Shown piece after piece: positions 8,944 through 17,991 of a stretch of 64,000 nucleotides of DNA (position 1 is the stretch's first letter; every line of letters begins with the position of its first letter). The notes under the pieces are model-generated. The model did not search any database. It was not told the DNA's origin and saw only the letters and a list, made by a program, of their open reading frames with translations. Source of the stretch: an uncultured Alistipes sp. (GTDB taxonomy: Bacteria > Bacteroidota > Bacteroidia > Bacteroidales > Rikenellaceae); contig CAJUAV010000002.1 of assembly GCA_910584485.1 (NCBI GenBank), forward strand, positions 189,179 through 253,178. The letters run 5' to 3'. Position numbers and translations under genes: made by a program.

Positions 8944-11900
8944 CTATCCGTGGTATTCGCTGGGAGCCCGTCCGAACTGCTTCTTGAAGCTCTTGGAGAA
9001 GTGGGACAGGGTGGAGAATCCGGTCATGTCGGCGATCTCGGAGATCGTGTGGCGCCCCTCCAGAATCAGTTCGGCGGCACGGTTGAGCTTGTAGGTCTTG
9101 AAGAAGACGCTGGGGCTCTCGCCCGTCAGCCCTTTCAGCTTGTAGAAGAATTTGGTGCGCGAAATCCGCAGCGCCTCCGTGGCGCAGGCGATGTCGAACT
9201 CGGGGTTGGAGAGCTCGGCCTCCATGAGCGCGTACAGCTCCGTCATGAAGGCCTTGTCCTGGGGCGCCAGCAGATCCTCCTCGATTTCGGAGGTGCGGAT
9301 CGCCTGCCCGAGCCGCTGTCGCACGCGTTCGCTGTGCTTGAGCTGCGACTTGACGAGCGCCAGCAGGTAGCTCGGCTCGAACGGTTTGGTGACGTAGGCG
9401 TCGGCTCCCGTGTCGAGCCCCTCGACCTGGTCTTCGACGTTGGTCTTGGCCGTCACCAGAATCACGGGGATGTGGCAAAGCTGGCCGTCCTCCTTGATGC
9501 GGCGGCAAAACGCATAGCCGTTCATGCCGGGCAGCACCACGTCGCTCAACACCAGATCGGGCGCCTCCTCGTGGATCAGGCGGAGCGCCTCCGCGGCGTC
9601 GAAGCACCCCAGCACGCGGTACGAAGGCGCCAGCAGGGTCTTCAGATAGTGCACCACGTCGGCGTCGTCATCGAGCACCAGTACGCTCGGCCGCTCCGCA
9701 TCGGCCGCATCCGCCGCGGCCGAAAGGGCCTCCGAAGCGGCTGCAGGCGCCGTCGAGGGGGGGGGATTTTGCGCAACGGGATCCGTGCAGCGCTCCTGCT
9801 CGCCGTACGCCTCGTCGTCGAGCGGCAGGATGAAGGTGAAGAGCACACCGCCGCCCTCCTCGAAATCGAAGACCCGAATGCGGCCGTGGTGGAGCTCCAC
9901 CAGGCTGCGCGTATAATAGAGCCCGATGCCCGTGCCGTAGTTGTAGGAGCCTTCGGCGCCGTTGCCGATGCGGTAGTAGCGTTCGAAAATCTTCTCGCGC
10001 TGCTCCTCGGGAATGCGCACCCCCGTGTTGGCGACCGAGACTTTGGCGTAGCGCCGCCGGCAAACGGCCGCGTCGTCGGGGAAGAGGCGACGGGCCTCGT
10101 CGAGGCCGATCAGGTTGAAACGCACCTCGATCCGTCCGCCCCCGGGGGTGAACTTGAGCGCGTTGGACATCAGGTTGCTGAAGATCTTGTCCTGCTTGTC
10201 CTCGTCGAGCCACAGATCGCAGGTGCCCTCCAGGCCGTAGGTCCGCAGCGCGATGCCCTTCGTCGCGGCATTCATGCGGAAGATGTCGATGCGCCGCAGC
10301 AGCACCCGAATGATGTCGGTGCGACACACCCGCAGCCGCAGCAGGTCGTTTTCGAGCTTGCCGAAATCCATCTGCTGGTTGACCAGCTCCAGCATCCGGT
10401 CCGTGCTGCGCTGCACGATGCGCAGCAGCTCGCGCTGCTCCTCCGAAAGCCCCGAGGCGCCGCACAGCTGCGCGACAGGGCCCGAAATCATCGTCAGGGG
10501 CGTGCGGAACTCGTGCGAGACGTTCGAGAAGAAGCTGCGGATCATCCCGTTCATCCGCCGCTCCTGCTCCTTCTCGCGTTCGGCGAGCCGCACGGCGGCT
10601 TTGCCCGCACGGACGCGCCGCCAGGAGCCGATCAGCAGCCAGGCCAGCGCGGCGAAGAGCACGCCGTAGCCGACGCAGGCCCACCAGGTCCGCCAGGGGG
10701 CGGGGCGGACGACGACGGCGATGGCGTTTTCGGTCTCGGCGATACTGCGGTCGTTGCTGTCGATCTTCACGCGCAGGCGGTAACGCCCCGCGGGCAGATT
10801 GGCGTAGGTGGCCTCGTGGCTGTCGCGCGCCTCGATCCAGTAGTCGTCGAACCCTTCGAGGCGGTAATGGTAGTGCACGCGGCCGTGCTCGCAATATTCG
10901 AGTGCGGCGAACGAAATGCTGAATCCGTTCTGGTCGTGCCGCAGCCGGATCTCGGGGTTGTAACAGAGGTGGCGGTCGACGGGACCGTCGCTGCGGGGCG
11001 CGACGAGCTTGTTGTGGATGCGCAGGTTCTCGAAGACGAGCGGCACCCGACGCTTGGTCGGAACGGCGAGCGGCCGAAAGAGCGTGAGGCCGTGCGTCGC
11101 GCCGAAGAGGAGCGTTCCGTCGTCCAGACGGCACGACGAACGTTCGTAGAACTGGTTGCCGCCCAGCCCGTCCGAGGCGTAGTAGCCGACGAAGCGTTCG
11201 GCGCGGCGGTCGTAGCGGTTCAAGCCGTACTGGGTGCTGATCCACAGGTCGCCGTCGGCATCCTCCTCGATGGACGAAATATCAAGGCAGGTGGTGCCCG
11301 GAACGGGGTCTATCCGCTTTTCGGCGGCGGTGTAGCGGAGCAGGCCGTTGCTGATGGTCCCGATCCAGATGTCGCCGCGGCTGTCCTCGAACAGGTCGGT
11401 CGGAACGAAGACCGACCGACGGATGCAGCGTCCGAAATCCTCCTCGCCGAGCGGCACCTCGCGCACCTCCCTGCCGACGATGCGCCGCGGCGGTCGGTTG
11501 AAGGCCGTCACGAGCAGCGAGCCGTCGTCGAGCGCCAGCATGTCGGGGATGAACGTGAAGCCCTCGTCGAAGACGCGCAGCGACTCGAAGCGGCTCTTGT
11601 CCGCCGAGAGCGCATGCAGGTAGTTGGTGGCCGTGCCCACCCAGATCGTACCCGCGCGGTCCTGCGCGACGGACATGGGCAGGAAGACGCGGTACCGCGC
11701 CTCGACGCGCAGCGCGCCGTCGCGGTAGCGGCAGCGGAGCACCCCGTGGTTCGTCGCCGTCATCCAGACCGCGCCGTCGCGATCGACGAAAAGGCGGTTC
11801 ACATAGAGGTGCCGCTGCTTCTCGCCGGGGAAGAGCCGCTCCATGCCGATCGTATCGAACCGCTTGCGCTGCAGGTCGTAGACGTAGAGCCCGTCCATCA

Positions 11901-13011
11901 GGGTGGAGATCCACAGGTGCTGCTCCGTGTCGGCCGCGACCGAGACGACCGAGCGGTTCTCCAACACGGAGCACAGGTAGCGGTCGCCGTTGAAATTGGT
12001 CTTGTAGTGGTAGCGGACCGTGTACCCCTGGTCCTCGGAGCCGATCCAGAGGTTGCGCTGCGAATCGACGAACATGCGGCGGATCTTGAACGAGGGGGCC
12101 TCGAACGGGAAGCCCGATTCGTCTTGGTGGAGGAAGCTTCCGCGCACGAAATCGTAGCAGAAGAGGCCGCGGCCCGCCGTATTGAAGAGCAGGCAGTCGT
12201 CGTGATAGGGATGGATCGACTCGACCTCCGTTTCGGCATCGACGAAGAGCGGATGGCGGCGGATGACCTCGGGAAGGGGTTCGAAGCGGCCGCTGCGCGT
12301 GTCGAAGATACGGCATCCGAGGCTCCCCGCGAGGTAGAGGCGGTGCCCCTCGTGCAGGTAGGAGAAATAGAGGTAGCCCTCGAGCGGGATCGTCTCGAGC
12401 AGGCTGCGCGAGGCGGTGTCGAAGCGGCGGAGCGAGCTGCCGTCGACGAGCCACAGGCGGTTGTCCGCATCGACGTGGGCCCGCACGTAGAAGGTGTTGT
12501 GCGGATCGAGGTCGGCGAGCAGCAGGATCGGTTCGCCCGCCGCTTCGTCGTAGGCGTAGAGCGCGTTGCGCGTCAGGAAGAAGACGGTGCCCGTCCGATC
12601 CTCGAAGAGCTGGAGGACGTTCTTGTCGGCCGCGCGGAGGGGGATGCGGCGGAAATTGTCCCGATCCGTATAGAGGCAGGGGCCGTTCACGGTGGCCACC
12701 CAGAGGCGGCGGCGCCTGTCGAGCATCAGATCCTGAATCTGGTTGTCGGGGAGGCTCAACGAATCCTCCGTACAGAAATATTGCTGGAACTCGTGGGCGT
12801 CGTACTTGTTCAGGCCGCGGAACGTGCCGATCCAGATATGCCCCTGCGCATCCTCGGCGAAGGCCTTGATCTGCTGGTTGGAAATATTGTCGGAAACAAG
12901 CGGGCTCTCGATTTCGCCGCGACGCTCGGCGTCGCAGGCGGAGCTGCGGCAGGCCGCGGTCAGCAGGAGCAGCGAACCGAGCAAAAAGAGGTGGGTTGGC
13001 TTCATGTTCAT
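8944..13011 (-). CDS. Hybrid two-component system sensor/regulator (HTCS) of the adjacent utilization locus
   Basis: 1355 residues. A signal peptide with lipobox-like LTAAC leads to a periplasmic sensor of Reg_prop beta-propeller repeats (about 40-640) and a Y_Y_Y domain (about 660-760). A membrane segment (about 775-795) connects to a HisKA domain with phospho-acceptor His833 (SHEFRTPL), an HATPase domain (N-box near 943), a receiver domain (about 1108-1225, phospho-acceptor Asp1157 in LVLSDVV) and a C-terminal AraC-type HTH (about 1260-1355). Such one-piece regulators bind oligosaccharides in the periplasm and activate the adjacent susC/susD operon. It is divergent from the locus at 13.2 kb. 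The ATPase motif VANTGVRIP has Arg where Gly is common. Confidence 0.96.
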   Translation of the reverse strand: MNMKPTHLFLLGSLLLLTAACRSSACDAERRGEIESPLVSDNISNQQIKAFAEDAQGHIWIGTFRGLNKYDAHEFQQYFCTEDSLSLPDNQIQDLMLDRRRRLWVATVNGPCLYTDRDNFRRIPLRAADKNVLQLFEDRTGTVFFLTRNALYAYDEAAGEPILLLADLDPHNTFYVRAHVDADNRLWLVDGSSLRRFDTASRSLLETIPLEGYLYFSYLHEGHRLYLAGSLGCRIFDTRSGRFEPLPEVIRRHPLFVDAETEVESIHPYHDDCLLFNTAGRGLFCYDFVRGSFLHQDESGFPFEAPSFKIRRMFVDSQRNLWIGSEDQGYTVRYHYKTNFNGDRYLCSVLENRSVVSVAADTEQHLWISTLMDGLYVYDLQRKRFDTIGMERLFPGEKQRHLYVNRLFVDRDGAVWMTATNHGVLRCRYRDGALRVEARYRVFLPMSVAQDRAGTIWVGTATNYLHALSADKSRFESLRVFDEGFTFIPDMLALDDGSLLVTAFNRPPRRIVGREVREVPLGEEDFGRCIRRSVFVPTDLFEDSRGDIWIGTISNGLLRYTAAEKRIDPVPGTTCLDISSIEEDADGDLWISTQYGLNRYDRRAERFVGYYASDGLGGNQFYERSSCRLDDGTLLFGATHGLTLFRPLAVPTKRRVPLVFENLRIHNKLVAPRSDGPVDRHLCYNPEIRLRHDQNGFSISFAALEYCEHGRVHYHYRLEGFDDYWIEARDSHEATYANLPAGRYRLRVKIDSNDRSIAETENAIAVVVRPAPWRTWWACVGYGVLFAALAWLLIGSWRRVRAGKAAVRLAEREKEQERRMNGMIRSFFSNVSHEFRTPLTMISGPVAQLCGASGLSEEQRELLRIVQRSTDRMLELVNQQMDFGKLENDLLRLRVCRTDIIRVLLRRIDIFRMNAATKGIALRTYGLEGTCDLWLDEDKQDKIFSNLMSNALKFTPGGGRIEVRFNLIGLDEARRLFPDDAAVCRRRYAKVSVANTGVRIPEEQREKIFERYYRIGNGAEGSYNYGTGIGLYYTRSLVELHHGRIRVFDFEEGGGVLFTFILPLDDEAYGEQERCTDPVAQNPPPSTAPAAASEALSAAADAADAERPSVLVLDDDADVVHYLKTLLAPSYRVLGCFDAAEALRLIHEEAPDLVLSDVVLPGMNGYAFCRRIKEDGQLCHIPVILVTAKTNVEDQVEGLDTGADAYVTKPFEPSYLLALVKSQLKHSERVRQRLGQAIRTSEIEEDLLAPQDKAFMTELYALMEAELSNPEFDIACATEALRISRTKFFYKLKGLTGESPSVFFKTYKLNRAAELILEGRHTISEIADMTGFSTLSHFSKSFKKQFGRAPSEYHG

Positions 13012-13208
13012 CCGATGGGCGGTTTCTCAATAAGAAAGTTACGCATAATTCTCCGATCGTGCATCATGCGAGGGGCAATTTGAACGATTTGACAACATTT
13101 TGAACGCCCGATGCCCATTTCGGCCGCACGAACAACAAATTTGAATCGGCGGCAAAGCAATTTCGAGAAAAACAGCCAAAATTTGTATACCTGAAAACTA
13201 CGATCGAT
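13012..13208. promoter_or_regulatory. Shared control region between the HTCS gene and the utilization operon
   Basis: 197 nt between divergent genes, AT-richer than either. It must hold both promoters and the HTCS binding site. On the minus strand a TAACTTTC (near 13050) comes close to the TAnnTTTG consensus. No exact promoter box is visible for the plus-strand operon, which would fit an activator-dependent promoter. Confidence 0.4.
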
Positions 13209-14858
13209 ATGAAACCTTTCATGCAATGCTTGTTCGTCGGGACCTCGCTGCTCCTTTCCGCATGCGGCGGAGCCTCCCCGAAGTGCGCCGGAGCGGAGGA
13301 CTCCGGCCGAATCGTCGCCTCGTCCGAGACGGCCGTGACCCGCACCGAGGCGGGCGACGTGGCCGGATATGCCGGCGAGGGTCTCTATGTATTTAAAGGT
13401 ATCCCCTACGCCCGCGCCGAGCGCTTCATGGCGCCGCAGGCACCCGAGAAATGGGAAGGTGTGCGCAGCTGCCGCGCCTTCGGTCCGACCTGCCCGCAGG
13501 CTGTGCGCGGAGGGTGGCAGAGCGACGAGCACGCCTTCGCCTTCGACTGGGACGACGGCCACGCGGGCGAAGACTGCCTGCGGGTCAACATCTGGACCCC
13601 CGGGCTGAACGACGGAGGACGCCGCCCCGTGATGGTCTGGCTGCACGGCGGCGGCTACGCCGCGGGCAGCGGGCAGGAGCTGCCCTCGTACGACGGCGCG
13701 AACCTGGCCCGCAAGGGCGATGCGGTGATCGTCACGCTCAACCACCGCCTCAACGTGCTGGGCTTTCTGGACCTCTCGGCCTTCGGCGAGGAGTATGCCG
13801 CCTCGGGCAACGCGGGTCTGCTCGACCTGGTCGCCGCGCTGCGCTGGGTGAACCGCAACATCGAAGCCTTCGGCGGCGATCCGGACAACGTGACGATCTT
13901 CGGCCAGTCGGGCGGCGGCGGCAAGGTCTCGACGCTGCTGGCGACCCCCGCGGCCGCAGGGCTCTTCCACAAGGCGATCGTGCAGAGCGGTTCGATGCTG
14001 CGGACGATGGAGCGGAGCTACTCGCAGCGCATCGGACGGGTGCTCCTCGAGGAGCTCGGGCTGCGCCCCGCCGAGGTCGGCAAACTGAAGACGATGCCCT
14101 ACGAGCAGCTGCTCGCGGCGGGCGAGCAGGCCGTGGCCCGCGTGAAGGCCGAAGCGGAGCGGGAGGGCATTTCGACCTTCATCTTCGGCTGGGCCCCCAC
14201 CGTCGACGGCGACGTGCTGCCGCGGCAGCCCTTCGAGCCGACGGCGCCCGAGCAGAGCCGCGACATTCCGCTGCTGGTCGGCACGACGCTGCACGAGTTC
14301 ACGATGAGCACCTACGTCCCCTCTTTCCGCACGATCACCGAGGAGCAGGCCGAAGCGTTCCTGCGGCAGCGGTACGGCGACCGCACGGAGGAGTTCCTCG
14401 CGGCCTTCCGCAAGGCCTATCCCGCCTGCCGCCCCGTCGATCTGATCGACGTCGACTGCGTGTTCCGCCCGGGAGCCGTCGAGCAGGCGCGCCTGAAGGC
14501 GCAGCAGCAGGGCGCTCCCGTCTATATGTATCTGTTCGGCTGGGAGTCGCCCGTCATGGACGGCATGCTCCGCAGCACGCACTGCATGGAGATCCCCTTC
14601 GTCTTCGACAACACGGTGCGCCACGCCTCGATGACGGGCGGCGGCCCCGAGGCGCGGGCGCTGGCCGACCGGATGAGCCGCGCATGGCTCAACTTCGCCC
14701 GCACGGGCAACCCCGAAGCGGAGGGACTGCCCGCCTGGGAGGCCTACACCCCCGAAAACGGCGCGACCATGTATTTCGACAACGACTGCCGCGTACTGCA
14801 TCACCACGACCGCGAACTGCTCGACGTGGTGCGCTCGTTCCCGACGCGCGGCTTCTGA
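13209..14858 (+). CDS. Type B carboxylesterase, lipoprotein
   Basis: 549 residues. The signal peptide ends in lipobox LSAC, so it is probably lipid-anchored. The alpha/beta-hydrolase fold shows the family start GLYVFKGIPYA, the oxyanion-hole motif MVWLHGGGY and a nucleophile elbow GQSGG with Ser234. The common type B elbow is GESAG, so the Gln and Gly are deviations. A late His in RSTHCMEIPFVFDN completes the likely triad. It probably removes acyl groups from an imported or surface-bound glycoside. It is the first gene of the operon, 45 nt before susC, and is divergent from the HTCS gene. Confidence 0.88.
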   Translation: MKPFMQCLFVGTSLLLSACGGASPKCAGAEDSGRIVASSETAVTRTEAGDVAGYAGEGLYVFKGIPYARAERFMAPQAPEKWEGVRSCRAFGPTCPQAVRGGWQSDEHAFAFDWDDGHAGEDCLRVNIWTPGLNDGGRRPVMVWLHGGGYAAGSGQELPSYDGANLARKGDAVIVTLNHRLNVLGFLDLSAFGEEYAASGNAGLLDLVAALRWVNRNIEAFGGDPDNVTIFGQSGGGGKVSTLLATPAAAGLFHKAIVQSGSMLRTMERSYSQRIGRVLLEELGLRPAEVGKLKTMPYEQLLAAGEQAVARVKAEAEREGISTFIFGWAPTVDGDVLPRQPFEPTAPEQSRDIPLLVGTTLHEFTMSTYVPSFRTITEEQAEAFLRQRYGDRTEEFLAAFRKAYPACRPVDLIDVDCVFRPGAVEQARLKAQQQGAPVYMYLFGWESPVMDGMLRSTHCMEIPFVFDNTVRHASMTGGGPEARALADRMSRAWLNFARTGNPEAEGLPAWEAYTPENGATMYFDNDCRVLHHHDRELLDVVRSFPTRGF

Positions 14859-14903
14859 CAAAACGAACCAACCATTCATCAACCTAACCTAAATCAACCA
14901 CAC

Positions 14904-17900
14904 ATGAAAAACGTATCTACCAGGAAATGGCTCCTTGCGATGCTTTTCCTCTTTGCGCCCGTATCGCTGTTGCTGGCGCAGACGAAGGTCAAGGTCCGGG
15001 GACAGGTGAGCGACGCCAACGGACCGTTGGTCGGCGCCAGCGTGATCGAATTCGGCACGACCAACGGCGTGACCACCGACGTGGAAGGACGCTACACCCT
15101 CACGGTGCCCGAAGGGGCTACCCTGCTCTTCTCCTACATCGGCTACGTCAGCCAGGAGCTGACCGCGACCGAAGGGGTGCACGACATCACGCTCAAGGAG
15201 GAGAGCACCCGTCTGGACGACGTGGTCGTCGTCGGCTACGGCGTGCAGAAAAAGAGCTCCGTGACGGGCGCCATCTCGCAGGTGAAGCCCGAAGACCTGC
15301 AGAACCGCTCGATCACCAACGCGCAGTCGGCCCTGCAGGGCAAGACGGCCGGCGTGCAGATCATCCAGACCTCGTCGGCCCCGGGCGCATCGCCCACCGT
15401 GCGCGTGCGCGGTTTCTCGTCGAACACCTCGTCCAACCCGCTCTACGTGGTGGACGGCATCCGTCTGACGAGCATCAGCGGCATCGACCCCAACGACATC
15501 GCCTCGATGGAGGTGCTCAAGGATGCCGCCTCGGCGGCCATCTACGGCGCCGAAGCGGGTAACGGCGTCGTGCTCATCACCACCAAGAAGGGGTCGCGGG
15601 GCAAAGGCAAGCTGACCTACGATTTCCAGTACTCGCTGCAGTCGCTGGCCCGCATCCCGAAGATGCTCAACTCGGAGCAGTACATCGAGTACATGACCGA
15701 AGGCAGCATCCTCTCGCGCGATTTCATGTTGAGCAACTGGGACGGCCGCACGAACACCTCGTGGACCGACGTCGCGTTCGAGACGAGCACGATGCAGAAG
15801 CACAACATCGCCTTCACGAACGGCAACGAGCGCGGCAGCTACTACCTCTCGCTCTCGTACCTCGACAACGACGGTATCGTCAAGGGCAACGCCGACACCT
15901 ACGAGCGTCTGACGGCCACCATCAACGGCGAGTACGAAATCAAGCCGTGGCTGAAGGTGGGCTCGACCAACCAGATCGAGAAATACGACGTCCGCTCGGT
16001 GGCCGAGGGCAACGAATACGGCAGCCTGCTGGCTTCGGTGCTCCTGATGGATCCGCTCACCCCCTCCGTCTACGCACCCGACCGTCTGCCGGCCCACATG
16101 CAGGCGGCCCTGAACAACAACCAGCCGCTGCTCAAGGATGCCGACGGCAACTACTACTCCGTCTCCCCCTTCTTCGTGGGCGAGTTCGGCCAGCCGCTCA
16201 TCATGCGCGACAACAACGTAGGCAAGAACGGCGGCTTCAACGTCACGGGATCGATCTACGGCGATTTCAAGCCGCTCAAGGGGCTGGTCATCACCTCGCG
16301 TCTAGGATACCGTCTTTCGGGCACGCACTCCTCGACCGTCTCGCTGCCGAGCTACAACAACTCCGAGCGCATCAACCCCTACCTGGGCTATTCGGCCGGC
16401 TCGTCGACCTCGATCTACTACCAGTGGGAGAATTTCGCCAACTACGCCCGCACCTTCGGCCGCCACAGCATCAACGCCATGGTCGGTATGTCGTTCCAGA
16501 AGACCACGTCGAACAATGTCTACGGCCAGCTCACGGGGAACGGCGAAGATGCCCTGAAGAAGAACGACCCCGTCTTCTGGTACCTGAACTACGCCAACGC
16601 ATCGGCCACCAAGAACGTGAGCGGCGAAGAGCTCGAATCGGCCAAGCTCTCCTATTTCGGCCGCGTGGGCTACGAATTCGCAGGCCGCTACATGATCCAG
16701 GCCTCGCTGCGCGCCGACGCCGCCGACCTCGCCCAGCTGCCCGCCTCGAACCGCTGGGGCTATTTCCCCGCCGTATCGGCCGGCTGGGCTATTTCGGAGG
16801 AGCCCTTCTTCGAATCCGCCCGCAAGTACGTGTCGAGCCTCAAGCTGCGCGCCAGCTGGGGACAGAACGGCAGCCTCGCCGCCTTGAGCAACTACCTCTA
16901 CAGCACCGATATGGCTCTGGGCCGTCTCTATCCTTTCCTGCCGGGCAACAACTACGTCCAGGGTTCGGCCCCCAGCTCGATGGGTAACGACGAGCTCCGC
17001 TGGGAGACCTCCGAGCAGTTCGACATCGGTCTGGATGCGCGGCTGTTCAACGACCGCCTGACCTTCAGCATCGACTGGTACGACAAGAAGACCAAGGACC
17101 TGCTCGTCAGCGGCACCACCCCTTCGCTGATCGTCGGCGGCACCGTGTCGCCCATCAACGCCGGTAACGTCAGCAACCGCGGCTGGGAAATCGAGCTGGG
17201 CTGGCGAGACCGCATCGGCGACTTCTCCTACTCGGTACGCGGCAACATCGCCACGCTGAAGAACAAGGTGACCTACCTCGATCCGTCGCTCGTGCGTCTG
17301 CCGGGCGAGACGTTCCACAACACGCCGATCACCTATTTCGAAAAGGGTTATCCGATCTACTATTTCCGCGGTTACCGCTTCGCGGGCGTCGATCCCGCCA
17401 CGGGCGATCCCACGTTCGAAGACCTCGACGGTTCGGGCGACGTCAGCGACGGCGACCTGACCGAAATCGGCAGCGCCATCCCCGACTTCACCTACGGCAT
17501 CACCCTCGCCGCCTCGTGGAAGGGCCTCGACCTGACCGTCTTCGGCACGGGCGCGCACGGCAACGACATCTTCAACTGCATCAACAAGTTCGACCGTCAG
17601 GCCTCCAACAAGCTCAAGGAGGTCTTCTACGACAACCGCTGGACGCCCCGGAACACCTCGGGCACGGTACCCCGCGCCGGCGCCCAGAACATGGACAAAT
17701 ACCAGTTCTCCGATGCCATGGTCTACGACGGCTCGTTCTTCAAGATCAAGCAGATCCAGCTGGGTTACTCCTTCCCGAAGAAGTGGCTGCGCAAGGCCTT
17801 CATCCAGAACCTGCGCCTCTACGTTTCGCTCGACGATTTCGTGACCTTCACCAAGTACCCGGGCTTCGATCCCGAAGCCGCCACGAACGACACGAGAGGC

Positions 17901-17969
17901 ATGGGCATCGACAAAGGCTCCTACCCGGGTTCGAAGAAGGTCGTATTCGGTCTCAACCTCGAATTTTAA
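14904..17969 (+). CDS. SusC/RagA-family TonB-dependent outer-membrane transporter
   Basis: 1021 residues. The signal peptide (LLLAQ) is followed by a carboxypeptidase-regulatory-like beta-sandwich (about 25-105, VRGQVSDANGPLVGASV), the TonB-box region (RLDDVVVVGYG) and a plug domain (about 115-225) with PLYVVDGIRL and the Ala-rich DAASAAIYGAEAGNGVVLITTKKG region. The rest is a 22-strand-type beta barrel ending in NLEF. It imports oligosaccharides captured with SusD. It lies 22 nt before susD. The substrate cannot be read from the sequence, but the esterases and GH3 enzymes suggest an acylated glycoside. Confidence 0.97.
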   Translation: MKNVSTRKWLLAMLFLFAPVSLLLAQTKVKVRGQVSDANGPLVGASVIEFGTTNGVTTDVEGRYTLTVPEGATLLFSYIGYVSQELTATEGVHDITLKEESTRLDDVVVVGYGVQKKSSVTGAISQVKPEDLQNRSITNAQSALQGKTAGVQIIQTSSAPGASPTVRVRGFSSNTSSNPLYVVDGIRLTSISGIDPNDIASMEVLKDAASAAIYGAEAGNGVVLITTKKGSRGKGKLTYDFQYSLQSLARIPKMLNSEQYIEYMTEGSILSRDFMLSNWDGRTNTSWTDVAFETSTMQKHNIAFTNGNERGSYYLSLSYLDNDGIVKGNADTYERLTATINGEYEIKPWLKVGSTNQIEKYDVRSVAEGNEYGSLLASVLLMDPLTPSVYAPDRLPAHMQAALNNNQPLLKDADGNYYSVSPFFVGEFGQPLIMRDNNVGKNGGFNVTGSIYGDFKPLKGLVITSRLGYRLSGTHSSTVSLPSYNNSERINPYLGYSAGSSTSIYYQWENFANYARTFGRHSINAMVGMSFQKTTSNNVYGQLTGNGEDALKKNDPVFWYLNYANASATKNVSGEELESAKLSYFGRVGYEFAGRYMIQASLRADAADLAQLPASNRWGYFPAVSAGWAISEEPFFESARKYVSSLKLRASWGQNGSLAALSNYLYSTDMALGRLYPFLPGNNYVQGSAPSSMGNDELRWETSEQFDIGLDARLFNDRLTFSIDWYDKKTKDLLVSGTTPSLIVGGTVSPINAGNVSNRGWEIELGWRDRIGDFSYSVRGNIATLKNKVTYLDPSLVRLPGETFHNTPITYFEKGYPIYYFRGYRFAGVDPATGDPTFEDLDGSGDVSDGDLTEIGSAIPDFTYGITLAASWKGLDLTVFGTGAHGNDIFNCINKFDRQASNKLKEVFYDNRWTPRNTSGTVPRAGAQNMDKYQFSDAMVYDGSFFKIKQIQLGYSFPKKWLRKAFIQNLRLYVSLDDFVTFTKYPGFDPEAATNDTRGMGIDKGSYPGSKKVVFGLNLEF

Positions 17970-17991
17970 CAACACTTAACCACGGAAAACG

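Noticed and set aside
13008..14882. Minus-strand frame of 624 codons opposite the carboxylesterase
   Set aside because: Shadow of the carboxylesterase gene; no recognisable domain and typical antisense composition.
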